This document shows positions 48,071 through 60,453 of a stretch of 64,000 nucleotides of DNA, piece after piece (the stretch's first letter is position 1; every line of letters begins with the position of its first letter). A program made the position numbers and the translations under genes. Under the pieces are notes generated by a model. It was not told the DNA's origin, searched no databases, and was given only the letters and a program-made list of their open reading frames with translations. The DNA is from Elmis aenea (Eukaryota > Arthropoda > Insecta > Coleoptera > Elmidae): NCBI GenBank assembly GCA_947652605.1, contig OX393579.1, positions 20,047,674 to 20,111,673 of the forward strand, read 5' to 3'.

Positions 48071-50486
48071 CTGGTGATATGAGTCTTAACTCACAATATA
48101 AATGTATATCATAATAAAATGTGCTTTTCAAATCCTTCCCATACCGGTTTATTTTTTTATTTTATCGTCACATATTTCGTAGTAATTCAAACAGCAATCA
48201 TACATTTCTAACTCATAATGAAGACATAATTTTTCGTTTCATTTACATATGTGTATCGTCCTGATTGTCCATACAAATTTAATGACCAATTCACGTGCAA
48301 ATTTCTGAATTGTCATCTAATTATTATACAAACAAAACAAATGTGAAATGGTCACATAAAACGACCAGAAGTCACATACAAAGTATATTATAGAATACTT
48401 CAGCCATTGCTGATACAAGGATCCTGCCATTATCCTTTTAGTTTTCAAAACTAACCTCTACGTGCTTTTGGCAAAAAGCTCTAGCCACGGCCACGCGCAT
48501 ACCCTAGGGGTGTCGCATACAAGCATAACAAAAGAGCGCAACAATACCCCTGACAATTGACAGCCCTAAACTCATTATTGTAACAAAAGACTGTCATTGC
48601 CTGCATAAAAACCTCATTAAATTTGGTTTCCCTCGTTATAACTTAATAACATGCGATGTGGTTTGTTCCCGTAGGAAATACAGAATTAAATACCATTCAG
48701 ATGTTATTAAACTGACCGCATACCAGTTATAAATATGTACCAGGAACAGAATTAATTATAAAAGATTGACACCATAAGTGTGTGATTGTGCAATAAATTC
48801 ATTTTGATTTATTTTTTAAACGGTTTTATTTACAAAAACTATATACATAAGCAAATATGTATATGGTAACTTTAGAGTAATTAAACAAAAATTTCATTGT
48901 TTAAATTTCTTAAATATAGTTTATTATCTACTCGGTATTTCGTTTTCTAATAGTTTACGTTTACATAATAATAACTATTATCAACTTATTTTTTGTAGTC
49001 CATTTTGATTAGTTTAATATATATTTCTCTCATAGAAAAGTTTTTCGCAAAATATGGTTAAAATATACATACATCATGTGATAGGAAATTATAAGGGTTT
49101 TTAATGATATATTTTAAAATATAGGTTACTATTTGAAGGAAAAAATAAAATGGAAAATAAGATTCTCAGAAACAATTAAATGTTTGTTCAATCTAATAAC
49201 AAATTTATGTGAAAAGGACTATGTGCTTTATACATATTTAGTACAGAATATTAAACATATATCTCTTATAATAAAAGAGTTTCAGGGTTGAGGAGTTCTT
49301 AGTAGGAAACCCTGAAAATTTCCTTAGTTTAAATTATAAAAGGCTTTGATTATTGTGTGATATATAAAATATTTTTAGAGGTCGAAGTGTTACTTTTTTT
49401 ATAGTATTTATTACCTACTGTTTTGATTAAAGGTATAAGTTTTATATTGGGCGTTGGGCGTTCCCTTTTTTAAGAGTTAGGTACTATTATTAAAAAGATA
49501 CTTTTTCTTGAAACATTAGATGTTTGTGGTTGATTTGCCTAAGGGTTAAAGTATTTATGAGTAATGCATATATTTTTGGTTGTAATAATTTTATAAAAAG
49601 TAAATTATAGATTGCTTAAAATTTATAAGACTTGTTAGCCAGATAAATATGCGGTTAAGATGCTTTCTGTGGTTTTTAGGTAATTTACCTTTAAATTTAT
49701 GGTAGGCAGTAAGCTTAATCACTAATTGCATTTTATTTTGAAAAGAATAGAACTGCTTAGGTTAAATTCATGTTTTGTAGCTGCATTATTTTTGTGTTTT
49801 TTTTTGTAATTGTGTAAATTAAAAAAATCTGTTAAATTGATTTTCACTTTGCTTTAATTTTTTATGTATAAAAAATTTGTTACTTGTAAAAACTTCTTCG
49901 CGGCAACTTCCATTCTGTATTTAATTTTCTATAACGTTTACGACTTTCCTTTGTTTTTTTTAAATATTAATTTATTCATATCTTATTGTGTCATTTTCTA
50001 TTTTCACATATTAGTTTTATTTAATTAGATCTAAGATCTTGATTATATTTATTACATGGAGGAGATATTATTATTAAGTTCTTTAGTTATGCTTCTTATG
50101 GATAACGTTTTTGTTTTAAATAAAAGGCCATATGGTATGGTACTCCACTAAGTAAATGTTTTTACCAAAGTAAGTAATTTTTTCCAAGGAAATTTTAATT
50201 TTGTAATAACAGTTTTTTAATGTCTTCTCCACGTACATATGTATTAAATATAACCAAGTGAAATATTTTTTAAATCTGAAAAAGCTAGATATTGTTTTTA
50301 AAATAAAATTGAATCAACGAAGTAAAGTGTTGATCAGATAATTAAATGCAGAATAAAAATAACCAGTTATGCCTTTTATCTGCGTTAATGATTTGTTTTA
50401 AACAAAATATTTGTTTTTGCCATTTTTAACAAGAATTGTTTCAAAAAAGTCCCAAGTGTTATACACTGTCGAATTTAGAAAAAAAT
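48071..50486. other. Gene-free AT-rich stretch
   Basis: A less AT-rich island at 48,400-48,620 (CCACGGCCACGCGCATACCC) has no frame. 48,800-50,480 is very AT-rich, with nothing recognised. Confidence 0.35.
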
Positions 50487-50893
50487 GCTCTACAAATTGG
50501 CGTTAAAATCAGATATAGCGTCCATAAGAAAAACTTGACCTGATGATGATGGTTTTAAAAAAACGAAACGTCGCACGGAAAATATAATTGGGGATTCTGA
50601 TTCCTTGCAAAAAGTAGCCGTGAAAAAGTTTAAACAGAAATTAAATTCGACATCAAATGAAAAAGTTACGGGCAAAAAACAAAAATACACTTTTTTACTT
50701 TTTCCCTATATCTCAAAAAATAAAAGAGCTAGATAAGTTCTGTTTGCATCGAATTATTAAGCACCTGAATATACAACTTTGCCCTAATTTAACTGAAGTC
50801 GTAACTCTTACCGTTTACGAGATCGCCATAGTGGCCCTCGAAAAACGAGAACCCTGTATAACATATTCCATACTTTTTGGACACACTGTATAA
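50487..50893. repeat. Half copy of the 22.6-kb palindrome fused to another element end
   Basis: 50,487-50,860 matches one arm plus the spacer of the 22.59-23.32-kb palindrome. It is followed directly by CATATTCCATACTTTTTGGA and CACACTGTA (50,862-50,891), the terminal repeat of the 966/10314 family. Confidence 0.8.
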
Positions 50894-51006
50894 TATTTTC
50901 AAATATTTATAGTGTTTATCTCAACAACAAATTGAGTAAGTGTAAATGTATTTGTAAATAAATTTACACAACAACTGTTCTAGTACATTTAAATATTTTG
51001 TATTTA

Positions 51007-51630
51007 TACAGGGTGTGTAAAAATTGGCGGAAGCGCTACACGTGGCGATGTTCTTCGTAAAATTTTAAGTCGAAAATCTTGATACGAAAATGTTGTACCA
51101 TGCTTCCTATGGCCTCAGGAACCATTTAAAGAAAAAAAAAATTGGCAACATTACACACATTGATTTGCGTTTGGACATTTTTTTATCAGCAATTTTTACT
51201 TAGGTTTTTACAATTTTTGTTCGAACTGAAAGCCTTCAGTTCGTAAACATAGCTGCAAACTTTTGGGTATCGTAAAACACAAACTAGAAATAATTACGAG
51301 AAAAACAGAGATGACAGCTAATGACAATGTTGCCATATGTATTATTTTCATTCAAATCAGTGATTTACATATTTTCAACACCAATTTTTGAAAGGAAGAA
51401 CACAATATCTAGGAAAAAATACTATTCGAAATTTATTTTTATTCCAAATCGCAGCTTTTTCATTTGCAAGTATTAAATAATACCGCTTATTAAAGGACTA
51501 AATGTCAAAACTTTGAGGACCTCTTGCAGACACAGCAAGTACAACATTTTCGTATTAATATTTTTGACTTAGAATTTTACGAAGAACATCGCCACGTGTA
51601 GCGCTTCCGCCAATTTTTACACACCCTGTA
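51007..51630. mobile_element. 624-bp TIR element (MITE)
   Basis: Inverted arms of ~92 bp begin TACAGGGTGTGTAAAAATTG and share GCGGAAGCGCTACACGTGGC and GATGTTCTTCGTAAAATT. The unique centre has no frame. Confidence 0.88.
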
Positions 51631-51639
51631 TAAATTTAA

Positions 51640-53055
51640 TATATTTTTTTAAGTAGGTAACTTATTTCATTATGTGGAGCAATTTTCTTTTCGAAAAATT
51701 GTTATTCGAGCAACTAGGCTTTTGTGGAACTTTCCATTCGAGCAACAATTTTTCGAGCAATTTTCTACACCCCCTTGATCAGGGTGTGAAGAGGCATCCA
51801 TCCTACAATAGCGATTTGTTACAAAAATTAGAAAATTTGAAAAATATTGGTATCCAGTACTTTTTTGATTTAAAGTGTTTGAAAAGTATGCTAATTAAAA
51901 AATTATACAATATTGTCGCCTGATTACCCAGATTATTTTTTTTATGTGATTCGTACCAACGTCGGTTTGATGAAAATCAATTTCTTTGCTAATATTTTTA
52001 CCCATGCATTTATTAACAATTGATGATAACATCAAAAATATTCTATAAAGTTTAACCATTAACCTTGACGTAAGTATTGACTCTTATTTTGTACTCTATT
52101 GTATTGGATTATTTTTATAATAATATTTTCGTTAAAAATTCCATGAGGTGTAAAGTAAACACAAAAAGCTATTGATTAATATCTAGTACTTAAGTAAAGT
52201 TTATAAATTTTTAAAATTAACAGCGTCTTTTCCAAAACAGACGCATTAAAATAAATGGCGAAATAAACAGAAGTCGATTAAAATTCATCACAGCTTTTGT
52301 AAACAAAATTTAAATTAACTCTCCACAAAATTCGGTGCTAAAGATAAATTTAGTGGGATTATTATAGAAAGCGTTTTCCACTTAACGTTAAGTGCACCAA
52401 TTTCCCTCCATAAACACTAGGCTGATATCTCTATCTGTCTTCCTTCGCCCCTGCACTTAGCTTCAAGCAAAAGAGACGCTTTTGCGCGACACACGCCTAC
52501 CTCTCCGATAGTGGCAGTTTACACATCGTCATCTTGTTTTTTACAAGCCATAAATTTGCAGCTGAATTTGATTATTTGTAAATATGACAAAGTGCACTTT
52601 GTATTTTATAAACTGTAAAATTCTGTTACACATTTAATACATCTTACATAAATAGTTGTTAATTTTAAAAGAATTTTCTCATAAACACTCGGAAATATCT
52701 AAATGTGATGCCATACTTTTTAATTAAAAACATTTAAGAAGTTGTTTTCTTTCGTAAAAATTTGCGGTTCTGATAATTGAACTATTGTCGTATTAAAAAA
52801 ATAATATAAACAAATATTACGTATTTTTGTGTGGATTATTAATAAAACTTCGCAGTGCATGCAGTAACATGCTACCTTTAATAAAAATGTATGAAACAAA
52901 ATTAATAATATAAAAGTAATAATTGAAACTTTAAATAACTAACACAGGCCGACATGATTTTTGTTGTTTTGAATTTGATTTGTGTTATTTACTGATTCGG
53001 TGACGCTAATTACGAATCTGCTTTTAGTTTTTTGATATCACATCAGGTTTTCACA
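51640..53055. other. Gene-free stretch
   Basis: AT-rich. A less AT-rich island at 52,375-52,560 (with the palindrome TTAACGTTAA) could be regulatory, but nothing proves it. Confidence 0.3.
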
Positions 53056-53059
53056 CAAA

Positions 53060-53705
53060 AGATTTTTTTAATAAATTGTTTTTTGAAGACACAATAATCT
53101 TTTTTTTTCATTTTGCTGAAAAACTTGATGAGATAGCAAAAATCTGTGTGTATTTTTGAATTCAGAGCATGTTACTTATTTAAGAACAGCAATTTTAATA
53201 TAAATTATACAAACAGTTTTTTGTTTAAATAGTTTTAAAATTATTATTTTTTGTTTAAAAACTCATTAATCTGTTTTCCCATTTTTCTGAAAAACTTGAT
53301 GTGATAGCAAAAATCTGTGTGTGCCATTGAATTTAGAGGATGTCATTTATATAAGAACAGCAATTTTACTATAAATTATAGAAACAGTTTTTTGCTTAAA
53401 TAGTTTTGAAGTAAAAACATTTTTTTAAAGACTTATTAATCTTTTTTTCCATTTTCCTGAAAAACTTGACGAGATAGCGAAAAACTGCGTGTGCCATTGA
53501 ATTCAGGGCATGTAATTTATGGAAGAACAGCATTTAATATAAATTATACAAATAGTCTTTTTTTTTTAAATAGTTATAAAATTTAATGCTTTTTTTTTGG
53601 AGAATCATTAATCTGTTTTTCCATTTTGCTGAAAAACTTGATTAGATAGCGAAAATATGTGTGCGTCATTGAATTCAGAGCATGTGATTTATGTAAGAAC
53701 AGTTA
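53060..53705. repeat. Tandem repeat, ~171-bp unit, about 3.7 copies
   Basis: CTGAAAAACTTGA starts at ~53116, 53287, 53457 and 53629 (spacings 171, 170, 172). Each unit also has GATAGCRAAAA, CATTGAATTCAG and TAAGAACAGCA. Units differ by ~15-20% and contain no conserved frame. Confidence 0.85.
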
Positions 53706-53820
53706 TCAAAATTAAAACTTCTCAAAGTTCTGAATCGTCAGCCTGTGTAAAATATTTAAAATATGAATCATTTTAATTGTGCTTTTACCTAGGGTCGCGT
53801 TGTCAAAATTGTGCTACTTA

Positions 53821-53900
53821 CAGTGGCGGATTACCCAATAGGCGCAGTAGGCGCGCGCCTAGGGCCCCCGCATCGCGGGAGCCCCAAATTCTCCTGTGTT
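53821..53900. repeat. Unpaired left end of a CAGTGGCGGATTA element
   Basis: CAGTGGCGGATTACCCAATA then GCGCGCGCCTAGGGCCCCC. No matching right end was found. Confidence 0.5.
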
Positions 53901-55140
53901 GGATAAATTAATTAAACGAAAACGAACATTTATTAAAACAATTTTAAGCATTTGAAAATTAATAAATTACGTTCTGATCCTTATGACAAGAATTTAATAA
54001 AATTACCAACATATTTTTGGTTACCTACTTTTTTCTACTGTGAAGTTAGTAAACATACACACCCAGACACGCGCTACTGAGCCGGTAAATGACATTTTAA
54101 AGTTAGGTTAGAATATTTCTGAATGGTAAAAACCCCGCTCTTACTAATAGAACACCTGCGTGCGATTGCCCATCACACAATTGTTTACTTACTGTTTGTT
54201 TTGTGTTAAGTTAATGGACTATTATTGGTTGCAATTATTGATCAATCGAAATAGGTATGTATTTTATTTGTAATTAAAGTTCAGGTGATGTGGTTTCACT
54301 GCGAAATCACACTTAAAAATAGGCTAAAGTAAAAGTATTGCGGTTTTTAAGGGTATACACGCGTCAATGTGCTCTATCTATAGTATCGCTATCTGTCGAT
54401 TTATAGCGTACAATTTGCTCAAATACATTCAGTAGCCATAGGAATGAATACATATTTTAGCCGGTACCTACTTCACCAAGTTGATGAAATAAAAGTGATT
54501 TCTGTGAAAAAAGTGACTAAAAGGCCGTTTCAGGTGACATTTTATATGCATGAATCATTTCAATATGTTCATAAGTGACTACTTCGTATAGAAGTTTGAA
54601 AAACTTTTCACATTTTTTTCTCAAAATTATGTGGTTTCATGATAAAACCACTATGCGTTTTGGCATCAAATTATTCATAATTTTAGTCGATAAAAAGTGG
54701 GTTTTTGCCTTTCGCCGGTAAAAAACTGTTTTTTCAAATATCATGTAAGATAACTTTTCTTTGATTATAAAAACATATATGCTTTTATGTGAGCGTATAG
54801 CATAATTTATAGAGTAATATTAAAACTCATCTATTTATTTTGTTCCACATAGGTACCATTAATGGAATGTGGTTTCATTGCGTAAACCACATGATATTGT
54901 TTAAATAAACCAATTTTTTTTGCTAAAAAAATATGAATACTTTTCATTTAAGTCATATTAAGTGCATTTATAAAATTTCATTAAATTTTTTTAAGTATTT
55001 TATATTCTGTGCTTGAAAGGGTTAACGTAAGTTGGCGTTAGGTGCACATTACAATGAATTAATTATCAACATATTAACTAGCAAACTGTAGGTACATTGT
55101 TCTTATAGAAATATTATATATCTTATACATATTTCAAATA
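53901..55140. other. Gene-free stretch with repeated hairpins
   Basis: Three short hairpins of the GTGGTTTCA type occur (54289-54311, 54631-54651, 54867-54892), and a TTTCAAGCACAG-like end next to TTAA lies near 55,018-55,024. No gene was seen. Confidence 0.4.
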
Positions 55141-55879
55141 TACAGGGTGCACCATGACCCTGAGATTCTTCGATAGCTCCTTTATTAATGAAAATATCAA
55201 AAAATGTTTAATACAAATATTGTGCGAACCTATTTTCTACATTACCTAAAATTATTTTCAAATATACAGGGTGTTTCGTTTGACCGCACATATAAAAATT
55301 TAATTTTTTTAAATAGAACACCCTGTATATTTTTACATTTTTGGATTCCTCTTAAAATTTACTTTAAAAAATGTATAAGGTTATATGGGTCTTAAGTCAA
55401 CTGTTTTCGTAAAATTTACATTTTTGTCAAAATTTTGAGCAATACAGCACTTTCAATTTTTTTTTACATAAAAGTTATTTAAAAAAGCGGTAAAATTTCG
55501 TTTAAATTTAGATTGACAACAGATTAATTAACACTTTTGCGATAGCTACATTTTAAAAATATTATACAGGGTGTTTTTTACGCTTGGTCAAACTTGTGAA
55601 ACTTTAAACATCGATAAGTCATTTTTCTTAAATGCAACACCCTGTATATTTTTACATTTTCTTGTAGAGAATTTAATTGTCTTTCGAAATTATTAAGCAT
55701 GTCCTATACCTAAAGTTAATATTTTTGAGCTATCTCGATTTTTATTAGTATTACTAAGGCAATTAAAATATTTAAAGTCGGCCATGGACGTAAGTCGTAA
55801 TTTTTCAAAGAATTTTTAAACCAAATAATAAAAAGGGCTGCAACTTTAATTTTAGTCCAATAATGTACCCCTTTTTTCC

Positions 55880-56175
55880 GAAATGTATCGTATAAATTGT
55901 TCAAGAATATGTCCTTGTTCTACGCACAGCCGTAGACGTTGTCTGAAAGACTGTAGCACCCTTTATAACATTTCGGGGGTTATACCATCAAAAGCAACAC
56001 GAATCCTGTTCTGCACATCTTCAACAGTTGTTGGGGGTCTTGATACACTTGCTTTATGGGTCCCCACAAAAATAAATCTATAGGGGTAAGATCAGGTGAC
56101 GTAGGTGGCCAGGAGATTGGTCTACCTCGCCCTATCCATCTATTAGGATATTCTGTGTTCGACAACTGCATTACT
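55880..56175 (-). pseudogene. Transposase C-terminal third (mariner/IS630-like), frameshifted
   Basis: Minus-strand frame: PNRWIGRGRPISWPPTSPDL then TPIDLFLWGPIKQVYQDP, a frameshift in a C run, then TVEDVQNRIRVAFDGITPEM, a stop, and RQRLRLCVEQG...EQFIRY. SPDL.P.D holds the third catalytic Asp of this DDE/D superfamily. Inactive. Confidence 0.78.
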
Positions 56176-56179
56176 TGCT

Positions 56180-56301
56180 GTGTTGCTTTTAATGGTATAA
56201 CCCCCGAAATGTTATCAAGAGTGCTAGAGTCTTTGAGACAACATCTACGGCTGTGCGTAGAACATGAACAAGGATATAATTTTAAACAATTTATACGATA
56301 A
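56180..56301 (+). pseudogene. Inverted duplicate of the transposase C-terminus
   Basis: Plus-strand frame: AFNGITPEMLSRVLESLRQH then LRLCVEHEQGYNFKQFIR. It is the mirror copy of the minus-strand fragment at 55,880-56,000 and lacks everything upstream. Confidence 0.78.
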
Positions 56302-57321
56302 ATTTCGGGAAAAAGGGGTACATTATTGGACTAAAATTAAAGTTGCAGCCCTTTTTATTATTTTGTTTAAAAATTCTTTGAAAAATTACGACTTACGTCC
56401 ATGGCCGACTTTAAAATATTTTAATTGCCTTAGTAATACTAATAAAAATCGAGATAGCTCGAAAAATATTAACTTTAGGTATAGGACATGCTTAATAATT
56501 TCGAAAGACAATTAAATTCTCTACAAGAAAATGTAAAAATATACAGGGTGTTGCATTTAAGAAAAATGACTTATCGATGTTTAAAGTTTCACAAGTTTGA
56601 CCAAGCGTAAAAAACACCCTGTATAATATTTTTTAAATGTAGCTAGCGCAAAGTGTTAATTAATCTATTGTCAATCTAAATTTTAAACGAAATTATACCG
56701 CTTTTTTAAATAACTTTAATGAAAAAAAATTGAAAGTGCTGTATCGCTCAAAATTTTCACAAAAATGTAAATTTTACGAAAACGGTTGACTTAAGACCCA
56801 TATAACCTTATACATTTTTTAAAGTAAATTTTAAGAGGAATCCAAAAATGTAAAAATATACAGGGTGTTCTATTTAAAAAAATTAAATTTTTATATGTGC
56901 CGGTCAAACGAAACACCCTGTATATTTGAAAATAATTTTAGGTTATGTAGAAAATAGGTTCGCACAATATTTGTAATAAACATTTTTTGATATTTCTATT
57001 AATAAAGGAGCTATCGAAGAATCTCAGGGTCGTGGTGCACCCTGTATAGGTACCTAATCTGGCTACTTAGGATACACCGGGTGTAAATGAAGTGTGGTAC
57101 ACCACCTCCTTTTTTCTTTAGTTTTGATTTTAGATAAATGAAATTATAGACACATCATATGTGTAAAAAACCGAATTGCTTGAAGAGTTGCAATATTTAA
57201 GAAACACCCTGTATATATTAAACTGACAGTTGAAGTGAAGTGTTCGTAAATGAAAAATTTTTAAAAAACGTTAATTTAATTTTAGACCCCCGATTTAGTT
57301 ACTAACAACTAACGCTATGAC

Positions 57322-57772
57322 CATGGGCGTCCGCAGAAAATTATACAGGGGGAGGCAAAGCTTGCAAAGGAATGCATTAAAACAGTGGTTTCCAACCTTT
57401 TTGTACCTCCGCCCCCCTTTTTGATAAAAATTTTTTTGCGCCCCCCTCACTTTTCGTTACAATCTAATTTCATAAATACTGTTCTGATAAATAAGAATTA
57501 TTTAATGGACTACAAAACAATACACCATATTCTGTATAAAGAAAGTTCTTTCTGTTTGTTTGTATCCAAAAATGATATTTTGGTAACAGCTGCGCGGCCC
57601 CCTTGCAATAGTCTCGTGCCCCCCTAGGGGGGCGCGCCCCACAGGTTGGAAACCACTGCATTAAAATATTAACGAGCTTTCAACTTGACCCTCTTTAATT
57701 TGGTCATTAATGGAGTACTTGATTCCAGGGAGGGGCAAGTGCCCCGTTTGCCCTCCCCTGTGGACGCCCATG
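57322..57772. mobile_element. TIR element CATGGGCGTCC with 8-bp target duplication, interrupted
   Basis: Ends CATGGGCGTCCGCAG / CTGTGGACGCCCATG. Flanked by GCTATGAC (57314-57321) and GCTACGAC (57773-57780). It contains a hAT MITE; without it the element is ~170 bp. Confidence 0.8.
57383..57658. mobile_element. 276-bp hAT-type MITE with perfect 8-bp target duplication
   Basis: Ends CAGTGGTTTCCAACCTTT / GGTTGGAAACCACTG. Flanked by CATTAAAA at 57375-57382 and 57659-57666. Internal CCGCCCCCC and CCCCTAGGGGGGCGCGC. Nested in the element at 57322-57772. Confidence 0.9.
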
Positions 57773-57780
57773 GCTACGAC

Positions 57781-58864
57781 CAAAAAAGTGATACATAAAA
57801 ATTTATAAATAGATACTCTTATATTTCTTTGTAACTGCAATTTTGTGATATTTTTGTTAAATCACAATTTCTAATTTTGAAAAATATGAAAACTGAAACC
57901 ACTTGAATATATTCCCTGCTGCTAAACTTGGTAAAGTCTCTTATTCTTTGGACGCACGTACGTTTTACGCGTGAGACGGTGATGGGAAAGTCGTACATGC
58001 CTGATAAGATATTTTTTATGAGCAAATTTGTATGACATGGAGGTGTTTTATGTGAAAACGAAATAGACACAATGCCAATGATTTTATTGGTGGTCCTCGG
58101 AGGACAGTATACCGAACAGTTGAACACCGTAAAGTACGCTTTCAGCTTTTTAAAATGGCCCCCTTAGCCCCAAATGACGTTCGATCTACCGCTAAATCTG
58201 TGAAATTGCACTGGGCTTCTGGGACATCGTTTGTTGGAGATATTTTATGACTTCAAACAACTGTAAGAAGCAAAGCGTTGCTCCTTCTGGAATAGTAATG
58301 CAGAATACTTAACAGAATTCGCTAAATTTATACAAATTAAAGTGTTTTACATGCAAATAATGTTATCAAATATACGACGATGGTTTTTGAATTTTAATGC
58401 ACGTCCGTTTTATTTTTCTTGTTCTTATTCTCTGTTATAGTCGTACGTTTTATCATCACTGGAGCCAGCGGTTTGCGCTAAACCATAAAGTGCGTCTAAA
58501 AAGAATGTGTTTTATTTAATGCAGACCATAAAAAGTGACCTTTAATATTTTTTTACATTAAAATTGCTGAAAAGTCGTAGTAATTCTTGACAAGTCAACG
58601 TTGTTGGTCTAAAACAAAAATAAATTCGTTTCACCTTCGTTCACTATACTGTTATCAGTTTTTTAATAATATTGCAACAATCTCTATTAACTCATCTTTT
58701 AATTCTTAGAGTTAATGTTTTAAAATTTTCGACTTAAAATGTTCTTGATTATGCTAGGTGTTATTTTACAAGCAAACAAAGCATGAAAGGCATACTTTAC
58801 TGCTACTGTTTGTATATTACTGTGTTTTTGCAATTATTTTAAATTTGACACCTATTTATTTACG
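57781..58864. other. Region without recognised feature
   Basis: A 102-codon minus-strand frame (57,819-58,127) has no recognisable similarity and probably arises by chance. Nothing else was seen. Confidence 0.3.
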
Positions 58865-59766
58865 TAGGGGAACGCGTGGCAGAACGGAACACCGCTTATT
58901 TTTTGAATTGTACCGTGTCACTATCTAAGAAAATTTTTAGGAACTATAAGTAAAGCATAACAAACAGACTGACGATATTTTTTTCATTCTTGGTCATTCT
59001 AGATAAGCGTATTCGCACGTGTCCCGTATTTGCTTGTGTTATCGTTCTGTGTTGTAATTGGTTGTCATAATCATATGCAAAGTAAGCAAAAACTTTAATT
59101 TTATTACATTTTTTCTTGATATATCCTTAAACTACGAGTCTTGGACTACGCTCCTGTGTATTTACTGTTGAATATTTCATAGACCATTCTAGAGGAATTT
59201 GAACTGTACCTAACTTCATTGGATGGGGCAGGACGGACCGGGGCACGAAAAACCGAGGTTCCATTTCGCCCCCTGTCCGATTTTTCTTTCTTATTTATTT
59301 TCTAAATATGTTTCTTGTACTGTAACCTTCTGTTGACACTATCTATGATTTAACAGTCAATGAACAATGAAAATAATTTTTTTAATTTTTTATCTTTTAT
59401 CGAATTAATTTTAAGTTTGTTAAGCATATATCTTTGAAAGATCTACATTATTATTATTACGTTGTTCGAGTAATAAGCTCAATTATGTTCTGCTATGACT
59501 ACTTTGACTCTTTTTAACAAATTAAACAATTTTGCAAAGAAGGTCCGTTCTGCCCCAACCCCGGGACAGAATGGACCGTTTGCCATTTTTTCTTCTTTCT
59601 GAATTTACACTTTATAGTTCAGGATTATTATTTAATTTGTAATTAAATTTTAAAAAACGAATAAACAGAGAATACAAATACAAATTTTCAGATTCTTCCT
59701 AACTTAAATTAATAAATTACAACTAGGTATTTCTGTATTAAAGTGTCCGTTCTGCCCCGCGTCCTA
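58865..59766. mobile_element. Pogo-like MITE with reiterated GGGGCAGAACGGAC motif
   Basis: Ends TAGGGGAACGCGTGGCAGAA and, inverted, TAGGACGCGGGGCAGAACGG, with TA at each flank. The GGGGCAGAACGGAC motif, or its complement, recurs inside at ~59,225, 59,545 and 59,570. No frame was recognised. Confidence 0.65.
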
Positions 59767-60042
59767 TCGTACTACAAATATTTATGTACCATTTTAGTAG
59801 CTTATAAGAAAAGTTCACTGGTTGTTGCGCTATTTCTTTTCAATTTTGGTATCCTTAAAACTTTACTTAGAGCTACCAAGGCGATTTAATGGCCGAAAAT
59901 ATATAGACATACTTGATTTAAAATCAGTTTTTAAATACAAGTTCGACTGTTTCGCAAATAAACGAAAAACCCAAATTTTATTTTAAATATCTTTTGCTGT
60001 TTGGAGTTAATACGAAAGTTTCTATTTAACTTTTACGTAATG

Positions 60043-60120
60043 CAGTGATTCTTAACTAGTGGGGCGCGCCTCCTAGAGGGGGTGCGAAATATCTAAAGGG
60101 GAGCGCGAAGAAAATTGGAA
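60043..60120. repeat. hAT left-end fragment
   Basis: CAGTGATTCTTAACTAGTGG then GGCGCGCCTCCTAGAGGG. Same type as at 13,328. No right end. Confidence 0.5.
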
Positions 60121-60227
60121 ATACAAAACAAAACTATTTAATAAAAAAACAAAAACACAATAACATAAAGTACATTCGGAAAATGACAGCCGTTACAATA
60201 CGATAGGTTTTTAGTGAGCCTAATAAC

Positions 60228-60453
60228 TAGGGGTGGGCGATATACTGACATATCGATACATCGATATTCGATATTTTCTCGATATTTTCTGGTATCGACA
60301 ACAAAAATGAGGGCGAGGAGCTTTAGGTCACCAGCCTCTTTTTTCAGTTTTTTAGTAACTCTTTTAGCTCTCAATATATTGATATAGCAAAGAATATTAA
60401 TATAATTTCGATATCGATGTTCAATATCTAAATTTCGATATCGCCCACCCCTA
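60228..60453. mobile_element. 226-bp TIR element TAGGGGTGGGCGATA
   Basis: Perfect inverted ends TAGGGGTGGGCGATAT / ATATCGCCCACCCCTA. Flanked by CTAATAAC and CTCATAAC (7 of 8). The interior is rich in TATCGATA. Confidence 0.82.

Larger units (their letters stand above)
55141..57047. mobile_element. 1.9-kb foldback element made of two inverted transposon 3' ends
   Basis: Arms 55,141-56,000 and 56,180-57,047 are inverted copies (shared TTCGATAGCTCCTTTATTAA, AGGTTCGCACAATATTTGTA in inverted form, and ACAAGTTTGACCAAGCGT). Both arms encode the same transposase C-terminus; the 179-bp spacer extends one of them upstream. The ends are TACAGGGTGCACCA and complement. Each arm also contains a 63-bp and an 82-bp sub-unit bounded by TACAGGGTG/CACCCTGTA. 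Confidence 0.92.

Noticed and set aside
53060..53705. CRISPR-like reading of the repeated blocks
   Set aside because: Units are contiguous ~171-bp tandem copies in a eukaryotic sequence, not short repeats with unique spacers.
57819..58127. 102-codon minus-strand ORF
   Set aside because: No recognisable motif; low-complexity tail; not supported as a gene.
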